From NCBI GenBank assembly GCA_013329565.1, contig DUJZ01000126.1:12240-19478 (forward strand): a stretch of DNA of 7,239 nt. Direction: 5' to 3'. The notes under the pieces were generated by a model that was given only the letters and a program-made list of their open reading frames with translations, made no database searches and was not told where the DNA came from. The DNA comes from Methanomassiliicoccales archaeon. Lineage in GTDB: Archaea > Thermoplasmatota > Thermoplasmata > Methanomassiliicoccales > UBA472. This document shows positions 5,432 to 7,239 of this stretch, piece by piece (the stretch's first letter is position 1; every line of letters starts with the position of its first letter). The position numbers and the translations under genes were made by a program.

Positions 5432-6853
5432 TCAGTCCGCCTTGGATGTAATCATTCCCTTCTCGCCCAGCCGGGCTATTATAGCCCCTACCAGAGACAA
5501 TATCCCGCTAAAGGCCACGGCGATAGCGACGGAATCAGAAAGCTCTCCGGCGAGCGGCCCGCCGGCTATCGCACCATAGTCCATGGACCCCATCATCAGC
5601 GTCATGAGTATGGTCGCCAAGGATACGCCGACCGCCAAGGACAGATTCCTGGTGGTGGCCTGTATGCTCGAGGCCAATCCGCTCTTCTTCATCGGCAAGG
5701 CCATCATTACCTCGGCGTTGTTGGGCGTCTGGAACAGGCAGCTTCCCACGCCCATTACCGCGAACGCCGCCAGAACCAGGAGGACGTTGGTGTCCATGAA
5801 CCCATAGGCCATCATGAAGAAGGACAGCGCCCTGATGAGATGGGCCAGCGTGGTGTATGGGAAGATCCGCTTGCGATCGTAGATCCTGCCGACCAGCGGA
5901 GAGCCGAACATGGTTATGGCCGGCAAGATCATGAATATGAACCCCACGGTGATGGGATCGTACACCAGAACTCCTTCGAAATAGAACGGCCCTAGGATGG
6001 TGACCATGTTCATGGAGATGAAGAACATGACCATGCTCAGGATGGTAAGAGAGAACCTCCTGACCCTGAAGACCGTGAGGTCCAGCAATGGTTCGTCGAT
6101 GCGGCGCTGCCGCCTGATGAACAGGACGAACGTGGCGAGGAGAACGATCAGCAGGACCGCGGTGTTCGTTCCGACCTTGCCGGTGTTGCCGATATCCCCT
6201 AAAGCCAGAACCAGAGCCGCCATCATCACGATCCAGAGCGCGGCTCCGACGATGTCCAGCCGGAACTTTTCCGACAATACCTCGTCCAAGCGGAGGAACT
6301 TGAACGCCGCCACGGCGGCGAAGATGCCGATAGGCACGTTGATGAGGAATATCGACTGCCAGCCGAAGGTTCCCACCAGAACGCCGCCGATAACCGGGCC
6401 GAGCATGCCGCCGACGGCGACGGTAGAGCCGAGGAATCCCAATGCCTTGCCGCGGTCCCTGATGGTGAAGAGACGGAACACAATGGCCGTGGAGACGCTG
6501 AACATCATTGAAGCGCCCAATCCTTGCAACACCCTGAACATGATGAGCTGGGACAGGCTGGAGGAGAGGGCGCACATCAGCGAGGCGAGGGAAAAGACCA
6601 CCAGGCCGATGTTGAAGAGCTTGGCCTGGCCCACCCGCTCGGCTATCCTGCCGCAGATGATCAGGAAGCAGGTTTGGACCAAAAGGTAGCTGGTCACCAC
6701 CCACTGGGTGTCGGCGACGGCCATGTGGAAATAGGAGGTTATGGCCGGCAGGGCGATGTTCAAGGAGACCGCGTCCAGCACGGACATGAACACACCCAGC
6801 ATCACTATTACCAGGGCTACGTAACGGCCCCGCTGTCCTTCCGTTCCCTTCAT
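5432..6853 (-). CDS. DHA2-family (EmrB/QacA-like, 14-TM) MFS multidrug exporter
   Basis: 473 residues, a typical length for the 14-helix drug:H+ antiporter family. Conserved motifs are in place: D1 motif LDAVSLNIALPAI (26-38, D27), WVVTSYLL (51-58), motif A GRIAERVGQAKLF (68-80), motif B RVLQGLGA (107-114, R107), the antiporter motif C GPVIGGVLVG (152-161) followed by FGWQSIFLINVPIG (163-176), and a second motif-A-like GRIYDRKR (322-329). It would sit in the cytoplasmic membrane and expel toxic organic compounds in exchange for protons; the substrate is not predictable. ATG 6853 is supported by a TATA-like TTTAAA about 30 nt upstream. The gene ends 99 bp before the 62-aa/SMR pair, which has its own promoter, so it is probably a separate transcript. 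A perfect palindrome upstream suggests a dedicated regulator. Confidence 0.93.
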   Translation of the reverse strand: MKGTEGQRGRYVALVIVMLGVFMSVLDAVSLNIALPAITSYFHMAVADTQWVVTSYLLVQTCFLIICGRIAERVGQAKLFNIGLVVFSLASLMCALSSSLSQLIMFRVLQGLGASMMFSVSTAIVFRLFTIRDRGKALGFLGSTVAVGGMLGPVIGGVLVGTFGWQSIFLINVPIGIFAAVAAFKFLRLDEVLSEKFRLDIVGAALWIVMMAALVLALGDIGNTGKVGTNTAVLLIVLLATFVLFIRRQRRIDEPLLDLTVFRVRRFSLTILSMVMFFISMNMVTILGPFYFEGVLVYDPITVGFIFMILPAITMFGSPLVGRIYDRKRIFPYTTLAHLIRALSFFMMAYGFMDTNVLLVLAAFAVMGVGSCLFQTPNNAEVMMALPMKKSGLASSIQATTRNLSLAVGVSLATILMTLMMGSMDYGAIAGGPLAGELSDSVAIAVAFSGILSLVGAIIARLGEKGMITSKAD

Positions 6854-6882
6854 TTCGTTCTACCCTTGAAAGATGGGTCCCC

Positions 6883-6888
6883 TTTAAA
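6883..6888 (-). promoter_or_regulatory. TATA-like box of the MFS exporter gene
   Basis: TTTAAA within CCTTTAAAGG lies 30-35 nt upstream of ATG 6853 on the minus strand, predicting a start about 6 nt before the ATG, a nearly leaderless message. No clear Shine-Dalgarno sequence is visible, in keeping with this. Confidence 0.5.
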
Positions 6889-6931
6889 GGTTGCGCATTT
6901 TGCCCAGGGCATTCCAAAATCATCTAACGGA

Positions 6932-6948
6932 CCGATCACAGTGATCGG
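6932..6948. promoter_or_regulatory. Perfect 17-bp palindrome, probable operator for the MFS gene
   Basis: CCGATCAC-A-GTGATCGG has two 8-base arms around one central base. It is centred about 54 bp upstream of the MFS TATA box on the minus strand. The length and symmetry suit a dimeric winged-helix or TetR/MarR-type regulator, the usual kind of control for drug exporters. No such regulator is encoded in the window, unless the truncated gene at 7185 is it. Confidence 0.5.
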
Positions 6949-7155
6949 ACGGGGGGTCGATCTGATCCCTGCTGTTAAGAAAGATCGCTCGGCCTGGAGA
7001 TCGAACGGCTTCAGCAACGGATAGGAGTTGCTCATCGACCCGTTCACCGTTTTCCTGCCATGCTTACCGACGGTTGACGCGGATATGGTGCGGTCGATCT
7101 TGCGATCTGTGGCCGGGAGCGGCCCGCCCTAGGGTTCACGTTCTCTCGAATAACC

Positions 7156-7165
7156 TAAATATTAA
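7156..7165 (+). promoter_or_regulatory. TATA box of the rightward gene at the window edge
   Basis: TAAATATTAA stands out in otherwise GC-rich sequence. Its centre lies about 25 nt upstream of ATG 7185, the distance expected for an archaeal leaderless transcript starting at or next to the ATG. Confidence 0.55.
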
Positions 7166-7184
7166 TTTCGATTAGAGTTGCCAA

Positions 7185-7239
7185 ATGCAAATCGTCGGCG
7201 GGGGAATGGTCGATGACCGAGCCCTGCCAAGGATAGATG
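7185..7239 (+). CDS. Start of an unidentified gene (3' end outside window)
   Basis: From ATG 7185 the frame is open to the window edge, 18 codons plus one base, reading MQIVGGGMVDDRALPRID. The TATA box about 25 nt upstream makes this a good leaderless start. A second in-frame ATG at 7206 follows a purine-rich GGGGGAA and is a possible alternative. Too little is visible to assign a family. The gene is divergent from the MFS exporter and shares the intergenic region containing the palindrome, so a regulator is conceivable but unsupported. Confidence 0.45.
   Translation, partial: MQIVGGGMVDDRALPRID

Larger units (their letters stand above)
6854..7184. other. Divergent intergenic region rich in GATC sites
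   Basis: There is no convincing gene in these 331 bp. A minus-strand frame from GTG 7047 to 6850 (65 codons) overlaps the MFS start by 4 bp but reads across the MFS TATA box and the palindrome and has no recognisable features. Contents include the MFS promoter, a 17-bp palindrome, eight GATC tetramers between 6934 and 7107, a small stem GGCCG/CGGCC (7111-7124), the palindrome CCCTAGGG (7127-7134), and the promoter of the rightward gene. Confidence 0.5.

Noticed and set aside
5535..6923. Long minus-strand frame overlapping the MFS gene
   Set aside because: It is a shifted frame of the exporter with His/Arg/Gly-rich nonsense, no transmembrane pattern and no motifs.
6850..7047. 65-codon minus-strand ORF whose stop overlaps the MFS ATG (ATGA)
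   Set aside because: The ATGA overlap looks like coupling, but the ORF spans the MFS TATA box and the perfect palindrome, has no ribosome-binding site I can see, and resembles no family.
7105..7150. Possible tRNA-like segment around GGGTTCACG
   Set aside because: No TTCGA-type T-loop with pairing arms, no anticodon stem and no acceptor stem could be folded by eye.

Overview
The window looks archaeal, and a moderately GC-rich Thermoplasmatota such as a Methanomassiliicoccales member is plausible. That lineage is an inference, not a direct reading. Supporting signs are TATA-like boxes about 25-35 nt upstream of several starts with little or no leader, a GGGTGA ribosome-binding site in front of a GTG start, a NikR-type ribbon-helix-helix regulator, a small ACT_7-type protein of archaeal/bacterial style, and tightly packed genes. 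All seven complete genes end in TGA.

Region 1 (1-1511) is a divergent metal-homeostasis locus. A ZnuA/TroA-type metal-binding protein with an N-terminal membrane anchor runs off the left edge on the minus strand. A NikR-like metal-responsive repressor runs right on the plus strand. The 207 bp between them carry four copies of a small palindrome, GTTAnTAAC (two exact, two with one mismatch). They form two pairs, 22 bp apart on the transporter side and 33 bp apart on the regulator side, where they bracket a TATA box. This suggests a self-contained circuit in which the regulator controls itself and the transporter.

Region 2 (1498-3264, minus strand) holds an ACT_7 domain protein followed by a CstB-like fusion: a persulfide-dioxygenase-type metallo-beta-lactamase domain, a cysteine-less pseudo-rhodanese and an active-type rhodanese. 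The job would be reactive-sulfur metabolism. Its end overlaps the NikR-like gene tail to tail by 14 bp.

Region 3 (3265-4802) is a gene-free stretch with TATA-like elements and a hairpin, then a polytopic membrane protein resembling GT-C glycosyltransferases. Its start is uncertain, and I prefer a TTG at 3579.

Region 4 (4803-6853, minus strand) contains an efflux block: a 14-helix DHA2-type MFS exporter, then a 62-residue membrane or secreted protein that overlaps an SMR transporter by 16 bp. The SMR protein lacks the family's catalytic glutamate (Gly) and its conserved TM3 tryptophan (Arg). The SMR and glycosyltransferase-like genes meet tail to tail with no spacer.

Region 5 (6854-7239) is an intergenic stretch with a perfect 17-bp operator-like palindrome upstream of the MFS gene, a dense cluster of GATC sites, and an AT-rich promoter for a leaderless gene that begins at 7185 and leaves the window. 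No RNA genes, insertion sequences or CRISPR arrays were seen.
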